Source of the DNA: an uncultured Eubacteriaceae bacterium
GTDB taxonomy: Bacteria > Bacillota > Clostridia > Lachnospirales > CAG-274
Direction of reading: 5' to 3'
Assembly (NCBI GenBank): GCA_947086655.1
Contig: CAMTZM010000002.1
Coordinates: 1-64,000, forward strand
DNA length: 64,000 nucleotides
The notes beneath the pieces are model-generated. The model saw only the letters and a program-made list of their open reading frames with translations, was not told where the DNA came from and made no database searches. Every line of letters begins with the position of its first letter. Position 1 is the stretch's first letter. This document shows, piece after piece, positions 56,604 through 64,000 of this stretch. The translations under genes and the position numbers were made by a program.

Positions 56604-58547
56604 TTATGTATAAATTATAATTTTTGTACCATAGTTAACTTTTTCTCCGGCAATAGGAAATTGATTTTTTACTATATCTCCGTTTCCTTTTATATCATAT
56701 TTTAAATTTAATTTATCTATTATCTGTTTACTTTCTGAAACTTTTAATCCTGTCAATTCAGGTATTGTAATTTCTGATGTTTCATCAAGCTGCATTTCTT
56801 TTTCTGAATATAAAGGGGTAATTCCTAAATAAGGAAGTGTATTTGACATTATTTCTTTCATTACAGGACCGGCAACTTGACCTCCGTAATATACTCCTTT
56901 TGGTTCATCAATAAGAACAAGCCCTATTACTTGAGGATTTTCTGCTGGGGCAAATGACATAAATGATGCTATATATTTTCCGCTTCTTCTTGGTAATTTT
57001 TCACTTGTGGCGGTTTTTCCTCCTATTCTATATCCTGGTATATAAGTTTTATTTCCTGTACCTTCCGATACTACGCTTTCAAGTATATATCTCATTGTAT
57101 CAGAAGTTTCTTTTGATATAGTCTGTTCACCTTTTTCGTAATTAAATTCTTCTACAACATTATTATTTTCATCAATTATTTTTATTCCAAAGTGAGGAGT
57201 AATAAGATGTCCTCCGTTTATAACTGAAGAAATAGCCCTAAGAAGCTGTAAAGGTGTAATTTGAAACGACTGTCCAAAACTCATTGTGGCAAGTTCGACA
57301 GGGCCAATATTTTTTAATTTGTGCATTATTCCTACTGCTTCACCGGGAAGGTCAATTCCGGTTTTTTTATCAAATCCGAATTTAAGCATATAACTGTAAA
57401 ATTTTTCTGCCCCAAGTCTTTCGGCTGAGTCCATAAATACAGGATTACAGGAATTTTGAACGCCTTGCACAAAGTTCAAAGTTCCATGACTTCGAGGAGA
57501 ACGCCAGCATTTTATTCTCCTTCCGGCTACTGTTCTTCCTCCGCCGCAGTTAAAACTATCGTTTACACTTACAACTTTTTCTTCTAAACTTGCAGAAGCT
57601 GTTATAACTTTAAAAGTTGACCCTGGTTCATATGTATCGTTTATACTGAAATTTCTCCACATTTGATTTAGATATTTATTTTGTTCTTCTGAAGATATTG
57701 TGTCCCAAATTCCTTTTAATTCTTCGGAATTTATAGTAAAAGGGTCATTTAAGTCAAAATCCGGCTTATTTGCCATTGCATATATTTCTCCGTTTTGAGG
57801 ATTCATTAATATTATAGTTCCTCTTTTTGCATCTTTTGCTTTTACAGCCTTTTCAAGAACTTGTTCGGCATACTTTTGCAGTGTTATATCAATACTTGTT
57901 ATAAGGCTGTATCCTTCTTCCGGCTCAATTCTGTCCTCTTGTCCGTCTTTCATTTCAACACCTCTTGCATCTGTTTCTGTAAGTATTTTCCCCTGTTTGC
58001 CTTTTAGATATTTTTCGTATTTTGATTCAAGTCCTATTATGCCTTGGTTATCTTTACCTACAAATCCAATAACTTGAGAGGCGAGTGTTGAGTAAGGATA
58101 TACTCTTTTTATATCTTCATCAATTACTATTCCAGGTATATTTAGCTGTCTTATTTCATTTGCAAGCTGAATATCAACTTTTGTTTTTATTCTTTCAAGG
58201 GCTACTTTCTTTTGTATTTTTTTAAGAACTTTATCGTAATCCATATTAAGCTTTTGAGAAAGAACTTGTGCTGCTTGATTTTCGTCTTTAATCTGTGCAT
58301 GTATAACACTAACTGAAGAAACTGTCTGAGTAAGTGCAAGCCCGTTCATATTTCTGTCGTATATACTTCCGCGTTTTGGGGATATTAATCTATCCCTTGT
58401 TTGCTGTTCATATGCTTTTTCCTGGTAAAACTGTGATTCAAAGCTTTGTATGTAAAAAATACGAAATATTACGGCAAAAAGCATTGTTTCACATACAAAA
58501 AGAAAAAATAAAAGCCTTTTTTTCATTTTTATAGTGGGTTTATTCAT
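56604..58547 (-). CDS. SpoVD/PBP2-like transpeptidase with one PASTA domain
   Basis: 647 residues. Membrane anchor at about 10-30, PBP dimerisation domain (SPKRGSIYDRNMNGLALTQT, GIIGLESKYEKYLKGK), transpeptidase with active-site serine in PGSTFKV, S-x-N as SCN in QNSCNPVF, and the third motif reading GGKTATSEKL (KTA instead of KTG). A single C-terminal PASTA repeat follows (TIPELTGLKVSESKQIIDKL). One PASTA domain favours SpoVD, the spore-cortex enzyme, over PBP2B. It is separated from any mra/mur division cluster. Its stop abuts the end of the IS200 element. Confidence 0.87.
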   Translation of the reverse strand: MNKPTIKMKKRLLFFLFVCETMLFAVIFRIFYIQSFESQFYQEKAYEQQTRDRLISPKRGSIYDRNMNGLALTQTVSSVSVIHAQIKDENQAAQVLSQKLNMDYDKVLKKIQKKVALERIKTKVDIQLANEIRQLNIPGIVIDEDIKRVYPYSTLASQVIGFVGKDNQGIIGLESKYEKYLKGKQGKILTETDARGVEMKDGQEDRIEPEEGYSLITSIDITLQKYAEQVLEKAVKAKDAKRGTIILMNPQNGEIYAMANKPDFDLNDPFTINSEELKGIWDTISSEEQNKYLNQMWRNFSINDTYEPGSTFKVITASASLEEKVVSVNDSFNCGGGRTVAGRRIKCWRSPRSHGTLNFVQGVQNSCNPVFMDSAERLGAEKFYSYMLKFGFDKKTGIDLPGEAVGIMHKLKNIGPVELATMSFGQSFQITPLQLLRAISSVINGGHLITPHFGIKIIDENNNVVEEFNYEKGEQTISKETSDTMRYILESVVSEGTGNKTYIPGYRIGGKTATSEKLPRRSGKYIASFMSFAPAENPQVIGLVLIDEPKGVYYGGQVAGPVMKEIMSNTLPYLGITPLYSEKEMQLDETSEITIPELTGLKVSESKQIIDKLNLKYDIKGNGDIVKNQFPIAGEKVNYGTKIIIYT

Positions 58548-58872
58548 ATATCCTCCTTTACATATTTCCGTAGAAACTTTTATTATATGCTTATTTTATT
58601 TTATTATACAGCTTAGAGAAAAATACATTGTAGTAAGTTTAATTTTATGTTAGAATAAATTTTGGAAAATAGTAGAATGTATCTTAAAACTATATAAATT
58701 TTTAAAATAATTGGATTTTTATACAGTTTCAATAATGTATATGGAGTTTTTGGATATGCTCTATATTGAGAAAATTTTAAAGTATTTATATAATACTTAT
58801 TTTTAATCTATATTTTGTATACGTATTTGTTAATAGTTTTATTAAAGATTATTATATAAAGGAGGTTTTTTG
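58548..58872. other. Divergent intergenic region spoVD-like / pyrH
   Basis: AT-rich, no gene. Holds the pyrH promoter (58766-58794). No other clear element was found; the PBP promoter must lie in the left part, with no confident boxes. Confidence 0.5.
58766..58794 (+). promoter_or_regulatory. Sigma-A-like promoter of the pyrH operon
   Basis: TTGAGA (58766-58771), 17 nt, perfect TATAAT (58789-58794), 79 nt before the pyrH start. Good consensus match and ideal spacing. Confidence 0.7.
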
Positions 58873-59574
58873 ATGTATAATAATGTAATTCTCAAATTAA
58901 GCGGCGAAGCCCTTACAGACGAAAGTAAATCGGGTTATGATAAGTCGGTAGTCAATAGAATAATTGATGAGGTAAAAGAGCTTATTTTTAAAGGAGTTAA
59001 ATTATCAATTGTTGTAGGAGGAGGAAATTATTGGCGCGGCAGAAGCGCTGAACCGTCAATGGATAGATGCCGTGCTGACCAAATAGGTATGCTTGCTACT
59101 GTTATGAACGCTTTGTATTTACAAGATTCGTTTGAAAGGAAAGGGCTTAATGCAAAAGTTATGACACCGTTTGAGGTTGGTACAATGACTGAAACTTTCT
59201 CAAAGGAAAAGGCACTTAAATATTTAGATGATAAAAAAATAATTATTTTTGCCGGAGGTATAGGACATCCTTTCTTCTCAACTGATACGGTTACAGCTTT
59301 AAGAGCGTCGGAACTTGAAGCAGAGGCTATTTTATATGCAAAAAATATTGACGGAGTTTATGACAGTGACCCAGCTTTAAATCCAAACGCTAAAAAATAT
59401 GATACTATTAAATGTAAAGAAATAATAGAAAAAAATTTAAAAGTAATTGATATTGCCGCAGCAAATTTGTGTTATGAGCAAAAAATACCTGTTATTATAT
59501 TTGCACTTTCTGAAAAATTAGGTATAATAAAAGCAGCGACAGGGGAAAAAATTGGTACGGAAGTTACTGTTTAA
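58873..59574 (+). CDS. pyrH: Uridylate kinase
   Basis: 233 residues from the ATG at 58873, 7 nt after GGAGG; an adjacent TTG at 58870 is too close. Amino-acid-kinase fold: VILKLSGEAL, VVGGGNYWRGR, DQIGMLATVMNAL, IIFAGGIGHPFFSTDTVTAL, KNIDGVYDSDP. Phosphorylates UMP to UDP. First gene of pyrH-frr-uppS-cdsA-dxr-rseP, an order conserved in Firmicutes. Confidence 0.97.
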   Translation: MYNNVILKLSGEALTDESKSGYDKSVVNRIIDEVKELIFKGVKLSIVVGGGNYWRGRSAEPSMDRCRADQIGMLATVMNALYLQDSFERKGLNAKVMTPFEVGTMTETFSKEKALKYLDDKKIIIFAGGIGHPFFSTDTVTALRASELEAEAILYAKNIDGVYDSDPALNPNAKKYDTIKCKEIIEKNLKVIDIAAANLCYEQKIPVIIFALSEKLGIIKAATGEKIGTEVTV

Positions 59575-59604
59575 AAAAATAAATATTTTAAGGAGGACAA
59601 AAAT

Positions 59605-60159
59605 ATGTCTAATCGTACTGATGTATATGAGGAAAAAATGAATAAATCAATTAAAAGTCTTGAAAATGAGTTAAACACTATTCGTGCTGGAAGAGCAAAT
59701 CCACATGTACTTGATAAAATATTGGTAGATTGCTATGGGGCACCTACTCCTATTAATCAAATAGGAAATATAACAGTTCCAGAAGCTCGTTTGCTGCAGA
59801 TTTCTCCATGGGATTCATCTTTATTAAAGGAAATTGAAAAGGCTATTAATATGTCTGATATAGGTATTAATCCATCAAATGACGGAAAAGTTATACGTCT
59901 TGTTTTTCCAGAGTTGACAGAGGAAAGACGTAAATTATTGGGAAAGGATGTAAAGAAAAAGGGAGAAGACGCTAAAGTTGCCGTAAGAAATATAAGACGT
60001 GATGGTATAGATGCGTTTAAAAAGCTTGAGAAAAGCCATGAAATTACAGAAGACGAGTTAAAATCTCTTGAAGATAAAATGCAAAAACTTACGGATAAGA
60101 GTATTTCAAGTATAGATAAACTTGTTGAAAACAAAACAAAGGATATTATGGCCATATAA
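59605..60159 (+). CDS. frr: Ribosome recycling factor
   Basis: 184 residues. [74 protein letters not shown] and VRNIRRDG match RRF throughout. It splits post-termination ribosomes with EF-G. AAGGAGGAC ribosome binding site, 30 nt after pyrH. Confidence 0.98.
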   Translation: MSNRTDVYEEKMNKSIKSLENELNTIRAGRANPHVLDKILVDCYGAPTPINQIGNITVPEARLLQISPWDSSLLKEIEKAINMSDIGINPSNDGKVIRLVFPELTEERRKLLGKDVKKKGEDAKVAVRNIRRDGIDAFKKLEKSHEITEDELKSLEDKMQKLTDKSISSIDKLVENKTKDIMAI

Positions 60160-60166
60160 AACAAAC

Positions 60167-60211
60167 GGCTGTTTCAAAATTTTATACAGTTTTGAACAGC
60201 CTGTTTTAATT
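60167..60211 (+). terminator. Terminator or attenuator between frr and uppS
   Basis: GGCTGTTTCAAAA (60167-60179) pairs with TTTTGAACAGCC (60190-60201, one mismatch zone), followed by TGTTTTAATTTT. It may end or attenuate the pyrH-frr transcript, in which case uppS onward would have its own promoter. Confidence 0.65.
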
Positions 60212-60286
60212 TTGAGAAAATATGTAAAGTTTTCAAGTGATTAACTTTATAGACATAAGAGTATGTTTTAATATACGGAGGAAATT

Positions 60287-60991
60287 ATGGATAAAAATAT
60301 ACCAGAACATATTGCTATAATTATGGATGGAAACGGAAGATGGGCAAAAAAAAGATTTATTCCGAGAAAATTAGGGCATAGAGCAGGCGCTCAAACATTA
60401 AATAAATTAATAAAATATGCAGATGAAATAGGTATAAAGCATATGACAGTATACGCTTTTTCAACTGAAAACTGGAGTCGTTCAAAAGAAGAAGTTGATG
60501 CGCTTATGAATTTATTAAGAGAGTATATAAGCGATTACATAAGAGATAATAAAGATAGTAATATAAAAGTTGATATGATAGGTGATATAAGTGCTCTTGA
60601 TGATGATATTCAAGAAAAAATTAAAGAACTTGAAGATGTATCTTCTATAAAAAAGGGTATGAATTTGCATATTGCGGTAAATTACGGAGGTCGTGACGAG
60701 ATTTTGCGTTCGTTAAAAAAAATATATAAAAACATTGAGGAAGGCAAAATCTCATTTAATGATATAACAGAGAAAACAATATCAAATTTTCTTGATACGA
60801 GAAATTTTCCTGACCCTGATTTAATTATAAGAACAAGCGGAGAGTTAAGATTAAGTAATTTTATGCTTTGGCAGGCTGCTTATTCTGAGTTTTACGTTAC
60901 TGATAAATTATGGCCGGATTTTAACAAAGACGACCTTTTGGATGCGATAGAACAATATAAAAGTCGAAGCAGACGCTTTGGCGGAAGATGA
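60287..60991 (+). CDS. uppS: Isoprenyl transferase (undecaprenyl diphosphate synthase)
   Basis: 234 residues, cis-prenyltransferase. HIAIIMDGNGRWAKKR at the N-terminus (catalytic Asp in MDGNGRW), GHRAGAQTL, YAFSTENWSR, VNYGGRDEI, LIIRTSGELRLSNFMLWQAAYSEFYVTD. Builds the C55 carrier for peptidoglycan and surface polymers. Its stop lies 11 nt before the cdsA start. Confidence 0.96.
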   Translation: MDKNIPEHIAIIMDGNGRWAKKRFIPRKLGHRAGAQTLNKLIKYADEIGIKHMTVYAFSTENWSRSKEEVDALMNLLREYISDYIRDNKDSNIKVDMIGDISALDDDIQEKIKELEDVSSIKKGMNLHIAVNYGGRDEILRSLKKIYKNIEEGKISFNDITEKTISNFLDTRNFPDPDLIIRTSGELRLSNFMLWQAAYSEFYVTDKLWPDFNKDDLLDAIEQYKSRSRRFGGR

Positions 60992-61002
60992 GGTGCAGAA
61001 AA

Positions 61003-61809
61003 ATGGCAGTAAGAATTATATCTTCTATAATAGGACTTCCTATTTTAATAGCTTTGGTTTTATTTGGAGGAATATATTTAAAAATTGGAATATTATTTGT
61101 TTCTTTAACGGGAATGTATGAATTTTACAAAGCAGTTTCAGGCAAAATTATGCCTATACACTTTATAGGTTTTTTAATGGCTGTAATATATATTTTTTCA
61201 TTAAATACAAAATTAATTAATGTTGATTATAGATTGTTTCTTATGCCGACTATACTTCTTTTATTTGCTTTAATGGTTTTTCAGTATGGAAAAGTGAATA
61301 TATTTGATTGCGCTGTTACATTTACAGGTTTCTTTTATATAGCGTTTATGCTTTCAAATATTTTTCTTATAAAGGAATTAGAAAATGGGCAATATTATGT
61401 ATGGCTTGTATTTATATGTGCATTTTGCAGTGATATAGGAGCTTATTTTACAGGAGTTACATTTGGAAAACATAAGCTTACGCCTGTTTTAAGTCCCAAT
61501 AAAACGTGGGAAGGGGCAATAGGCGGTGTTGTTTTTACGGCGTTAATGACTGCTTTGTTTGTATTTGTGATTTCAAAAATATACAATTTTGAAATTAATA
61601 ACTTGTCAGTTTTGATTTTCTTTTTTATAGGCTCTATTGGTTCTATATTTGCTCAAATTGGAGATTTGACAGCATCAAGTATAAAAAGACATGTAAATAT
61701 AAAAGATTTTGGGCATATTATACCAGGACACGGCGGAGCACTTGATAGGTTTGACAGTGTGCTTTTTACAGCTCCGACAATATATGCACTTTCAAAGTTA
61801 TTATTATAA
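61003..61809 (+). CDS. cdsA: Phosphatidate cytidylyltransferase
   Basis: 268 residues from the ATG at 61003; an in-frame ATG five codons earlier overlaps the uppS stop and is less likely because GATGAGGTG then serves as ribosome binding site. Multi-span membrane protein (about eight hydrophobic segments). CdsA signature near the C-terminus: LSPNKTWEGAIGG and KRHVNIKDFGHIIPGHGGALDRFDS. Makes CDP-diacylglycerol for phospholipids. Confidence 0.95.
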   Translation: MAVRIISSIIGLPILIALVLFGGIYLKIGILFVSLTGMYEFYKAVSGKIMPIHFIGFLMAVIYIFSLNTKLINVDYRLFLMPTILLLFALMVFQYGKVNIFDCAVTFTGFFYIAFMLSNIFLIKELENGQYYVWLVFICAFCSDIGAYFTGVTFGKHKLTPVLSPNKTWEGAIGGVVFTALMTALFVFVISKIYNFEINNLSVLIFFFIGSIGSIFAQIGDLTASSIKRHVNIKDFGHIIPGHGGALDRFDSVLFTAPTIYALSKLLL

Positions 61810-61838
61810 GCTGTATAATTATGAAAGGATGATTTTAA

Positions 61839-62978
61839 TTGAAAAACCACATATCTATTTTAGGTTCGACAGGCTCAATTGGCATGCAGACCCTTGAAGT
61901 TGTAAGAACTCTTGGCAATATTAAAGTCGACGCTATTACTACAAATACAAATATAGATATTTTTGAAAAACAAATAAATGAATTTAAGCCGTCTGTTGCT
62001 GTTGTTGTTGATGATAAAAAGGCTTGCGAACTTAAAAAAAGAATAAATATTAAAGGCGTTGAAATTCTTTCATCAACTGAGGGTTTAAAAATAGCCGCAA
62101 CTGTCGATAATGCAGATATGGTTGTAAACTCTGTTGTTGGAAAGGCAGGACTTGAGCCAACAATAGCTGCTATAAGAGCAAAAAAAAATATAGCTTTAGC
62201 TAATAAAGAAACACTTGTAGCTGCCGGAGAGTTTGTAATGAATGAAATAAAAATAAATAATGTAAAAATGTATCCTGTTGACAGTGAACATTCTGCAATT
62301 TTTCAGTGCTTACAGGGTAATAATAAGAATAAAATATATAAGATACATTTAACGGCATCAGGAGGGCCATTTAAAGGTTACAAAAGTCTTGACAATATAA
62401 CTGTCGAAGATGCTTTAAAACATCCAAATTGGAATATGGGCAAAAAAATAACTATTGATTCAGCTACGCTTATGAATAAAGGACTTGAAGTTATTGAGGC
62501 AAAATGGCTTTTTAATATTAATGAGGATAATATAAATGTTGTTGTTCACCCTCAAAGCATAATACATTCTATGGTAGAATATGAAGATGGTGCAGTTATT
62601 GCTCAGCTTGGGCTTCCTGATATGAAACTGCCTATACAATATGCGCTTACATATCCCAAAAGAGTTAAAAATAATTACAGTAGATTAAATTTTTTTGAAT
62701 ATAATAATTTAACTTTTGAAAAACCGGATATGAATGTTTTTAGATGTCTTTATTTAGCTTTTGAGGCTTTAAAAGAGGGCGGAACAATGACTGCTGTATT
62801 AAATGGAGCAAACGAGGCATGTGTAAATAAATTTTTAAGCCGTCAAATAAGCTTTTCAAGTATACCTATGCTTATAGAAAAAACTATGTCTGCATATAAT
62901 GTTAAATATAATTATTCTCTTGAAGATGTTATAGAAGCTGACAACTGGGCAAGAAATTATATAGAAACGCTGATTTAA
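61839..62978 (+). CDS. dxr: 1-deoxy-D-xylulose 5-phosphate reductoisomerase
   Basis: 379 residues from a TTG start after GAAAGGATG. NADPH site ILGSTGSIGMQTLEVV, NKETLVAAGEF, metal/substrate region YPVDSEHSAIFQCLQG, LTASGGPF, NWNMGKKITIDSATLMNKGLEVIEA, HPQSIIHSMVEY. Second step of the MEP isoprenoid pathway. Repeat copy F follows. Confidence 0.97.
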   Translation: MKNHISILGSTGSIGMQTLEVVRTLGNIKVDAITTNTNIDIFEKQINEFKPSVAVVVDDKKACELKKRINIKGVEILSSTEGLKIAATVDNADMVVNSVVGKAGLEPTIAAIRAKKNIALANKETLVAAGEFVMNEIKINNVKMYPVDSEHSAIFQCLQGNNKNKIYKIHLTASGGPFKGYKSLDNITVEDALKHPNWNMGKKITIDSATLMNKGLEVIEAKWLFNINEDNINVVVHPQSIIHSMVEYEDGAVIAQLGLPDMKLPIQYALTYPKRVKNNYSRLNFFEYNNLTFEKPDMNVFRCLYLAFEALKEGGTMTAVLNGANEACVNKFLSRQISFSSIPMLIEKTMSAYNVKYNYSLEDVIEADNWARNYIETLI

Positions 62979-62992
62979 AGCAGTATTGTATA

Positions 62993-63084
62993 ATTTAACC
63001 AAAACAAGTAAGTTATTAGATACTTAAGCGGGACGCTTGCTCTTTTAGTATTTTTTTAAAGCAAAAATGCGAATAGTCTTTGAC
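62993..63084 (+). repeat. Dispersed intergenic repeat, short copy (F)
   Basis: TTTAACCAAAACAAGTAAGT, TACTTAAGCGGGACGCTTGC, then TCTTTTAGTA and GCAAAAATGCGAATAGTCTT. The start and the GCGAATAGTCTTTGA end match copy C, and the middle matches copy A. It lies in the dxr-rseP gap, inside a normally compact operon. Confidence 0.65.
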
Positions 63085-63114
63085 TAATATTATTATTTAA
63101 TGAGGTGAATTCAA

Positions 63115-64000
63115 TTGTCTATAATATTAACTGTCATTATATTTGGAATTATAGTTATTATACATGAATTTGGACACTTTATAGCGGCAGTAAAAAGCGG
63201 GGTTTATGTTGAGGAGTTTGCTATTGGAATGGGGCCAAAAATCTTTGGAATAAAAAAAGGAGATATTTTATATTCAATAAGGCTTTTCCCAATAGGCGGT
63301 TTTTGCAAAATGGCGGAAGAAGACAATGATGAAGTTGATAAAAAAGGATTTAATAGTGTTTCTCTTTATAAACGCATGATAATTGTTTTAGCCGGTGTGT
63401 TTATGAATTTTTTGCTTGCATTTGTTATATCAACACTTCTTGTTATGTTTAATGGCATTAACGAGCCTGTTGTAGCAGAAATATCGGAAGGATATTCCGC
63501 TCAAAAAGCTGATATGCATATAGGTGATAGAATTATTAAATATAATGGTAAAAAAATTCATATATATGATGAGCTTAGATTTTATTTGAATACGTATAGC
63601 GGAGGAGATATTAAAATCTCAATAGAAAGAGACGGAAAAATATTAGATAAGATTGTTACTCCAACTAAAAACGAGTATGGAGCATATATAATAGGTTTTT
63701 CACTTAATCCCAAATCGCCTTTTTTAAAAGAAAAAATAGAGGGCATGGAAAAAGCAGGATTTTTTGAAAGCTGCAAAAATGGTTTTTGGTCAATGGTTTG
63801 CATGGTTAAGGTGACGTTTTACGGACTTAAACAAATATTTACAATGAATGTTTCAATAGATGAAATGGCAGGACCGATAGGTTTGACTGCTGTTGTAGGA
63901 GACGTATACGAGCAAACTAAAGAAAATATATGGTATACAATACAATCTATGGCAAGCCTTGTAGCTCTTTTAAGTGCTAATTTAGGAGTTATGAATATTT
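63115..64000 (+). CDS. rseP: RIP metalloprotease RseP, partial at window end
   Basis: 295 codons, open at the right edge. TTG start after GAGGTG. Site-2 protease: zinc motif H17-E-F-G-H21 in the first membrane span (IHEFGHFIAA), GMGPKIFG, PIGGFCKM, a second span (MIIVLAGVFMNFLLAF), a PDZ domain (IGDRIIKYNGKKIHIYDELR, DIKISIERDG) and the start of the later helices (DEMAGPIGLTAVVG, LSANLGVMNI). The third catalytic aspartate lies beyond the window. It cleaves membrane-bound anti-sigma factors and signal-peptide remnants. Last visible gene of the pyrH operon. Confidence 0.94.
   Translation, partial: MSIILTVIIFGIIVIIHEFGHFIAAVKSGVYVEEFAIGMGPKIFGIKKGDILYSIRLFPIGGFCKMAEEDNDEVDKKGFNSVSLYKRMIIVLAGVFMNFLLAFVISTLLVMFNGINEPVVAEISEGYSAQKADMHIGDRIIKYNGKKIHIYDELRFYLNTYSGGDIKISIERDGKILDKIVTPTKNEYGAYIIGFSLNPKSPFLKEKIEGMEKAGFFESCKNGFWSMVCMVKVTFYGLKQIFTMNVSIDEMAGPIGLTAVVGDVYEQTKENIWYTIQSMASLVALLSANLGVMNI

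Larger units (their letters stand above)
55795..56612 (+). mobile_element. IS200-type insertion sequence, decayed
   Basis: A single-Y1-transposase element. The left end has a perfect palindrome AGAACCACCGGC/GCCGGTGGTTCT (55802-55829 core, extendable to 55799-55833), plus smaller hairpins GGGTC/GACCC (55845-55856), GCACC/GGTGC (55863-55877) and ACCCGC/GCGGGT (55891-55905). The right end carries CCCC/GGGG, GCCC/GGGC, GACGC-type and AACCACCCGT/ACGGGCGGTT dyads (56440-56602). There are no terminal inverted repeats, as expected for IS200/IS605 elements. Exact ends are approximate. Confidence 0.8.

Overview
The window looks like a low-GC, endospore-forming, anaerobic member of the Clostridia, most likely in or near Lachnospirales. 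The reasons are the very AT-rich base composition, strong AGGAGG-type ribosome binding sites with several TTG/GTG starts, a spoIIAA-spoIIAB-sigF locus, a SpoVD-like penicillin-binding protein, CIRCE-controlled groESL, a dnaE-pfkA-pyk cluster and a DUF6062 protein. No rRNA, tRNA or CRISPR array was seen. The placement is inference from gene content only.

Layout. 87-5691 (-): a surface-glycopolymer operon (CDP-alcohol phosphotransferase, a CDP-polyol-forming cytidylyltransferase/SDR fusion, a CgeB-like glycosyltransferase and a GT2 glycosyltransferase). 5700-8000: a gene-poor scar with fragments of two phage genes (holin, tail-region protein) around a cluster of small membrane/DUF2500-like paralogues. 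8185-9627 (+): gltX. 9705-13751 (-): a folate operon, folC-folE-HD hydrolase-folP-folBK. 13935-21874 (+): GH5 lipoprotein, then cell-wall amidase, degenerate GGDEF/EAL protein and SpoIID/LytB protein. 22084-27728: queA, rarA, exonuclease, lexA, then spoIIAA-spoIIAB-sigF. 27775-33045: metA, intracellular GH28, ApbE lipoprotein, FAD oxidoreductase. 33328-39726 (-): pyk, pfkA, dnaE. 40063-49718: hisC, leuS, a membrane protein/DUF6062 pair, ogg, groES-groEL, THUMP methyltransferase. 49827-56610: an accessory island. 56604-64000: SpoVD-like PBP, then pyrH-frr-uppS-cdsA-dxr-rseP, with rseP cut by the window end.

The accessory island is the most interesting part. An ISAs1-type insertion sequence with visible terminal inverted repeats lies on the left and a decayed IS200-type element on the right. 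Between them is one tightly coupled + strand operon: a Dam/DpnM-like adenine methylase with an extra N-terminal helix-turn-helix, a 58-residue cysteine-rich microprotein, a DpnII-family (GATC) endonuclease, a second DNA methyltransferase interrupted by one in-frame stop, and a SEFIR-domain protein with a long unrecognised C-terminal region. This reads as a compound restriction-modification plus SEFIR defence locus.

Other signals are a dispersed intergenic repeat (at least six copies), a compact five-hairpin element at 31.4-31.6 kb, a perfect CIRCE operator, several sigma-A-like promoters, and several genes too short for routine ORF calling (15227-15370, 52149-52325, 7373-7540).
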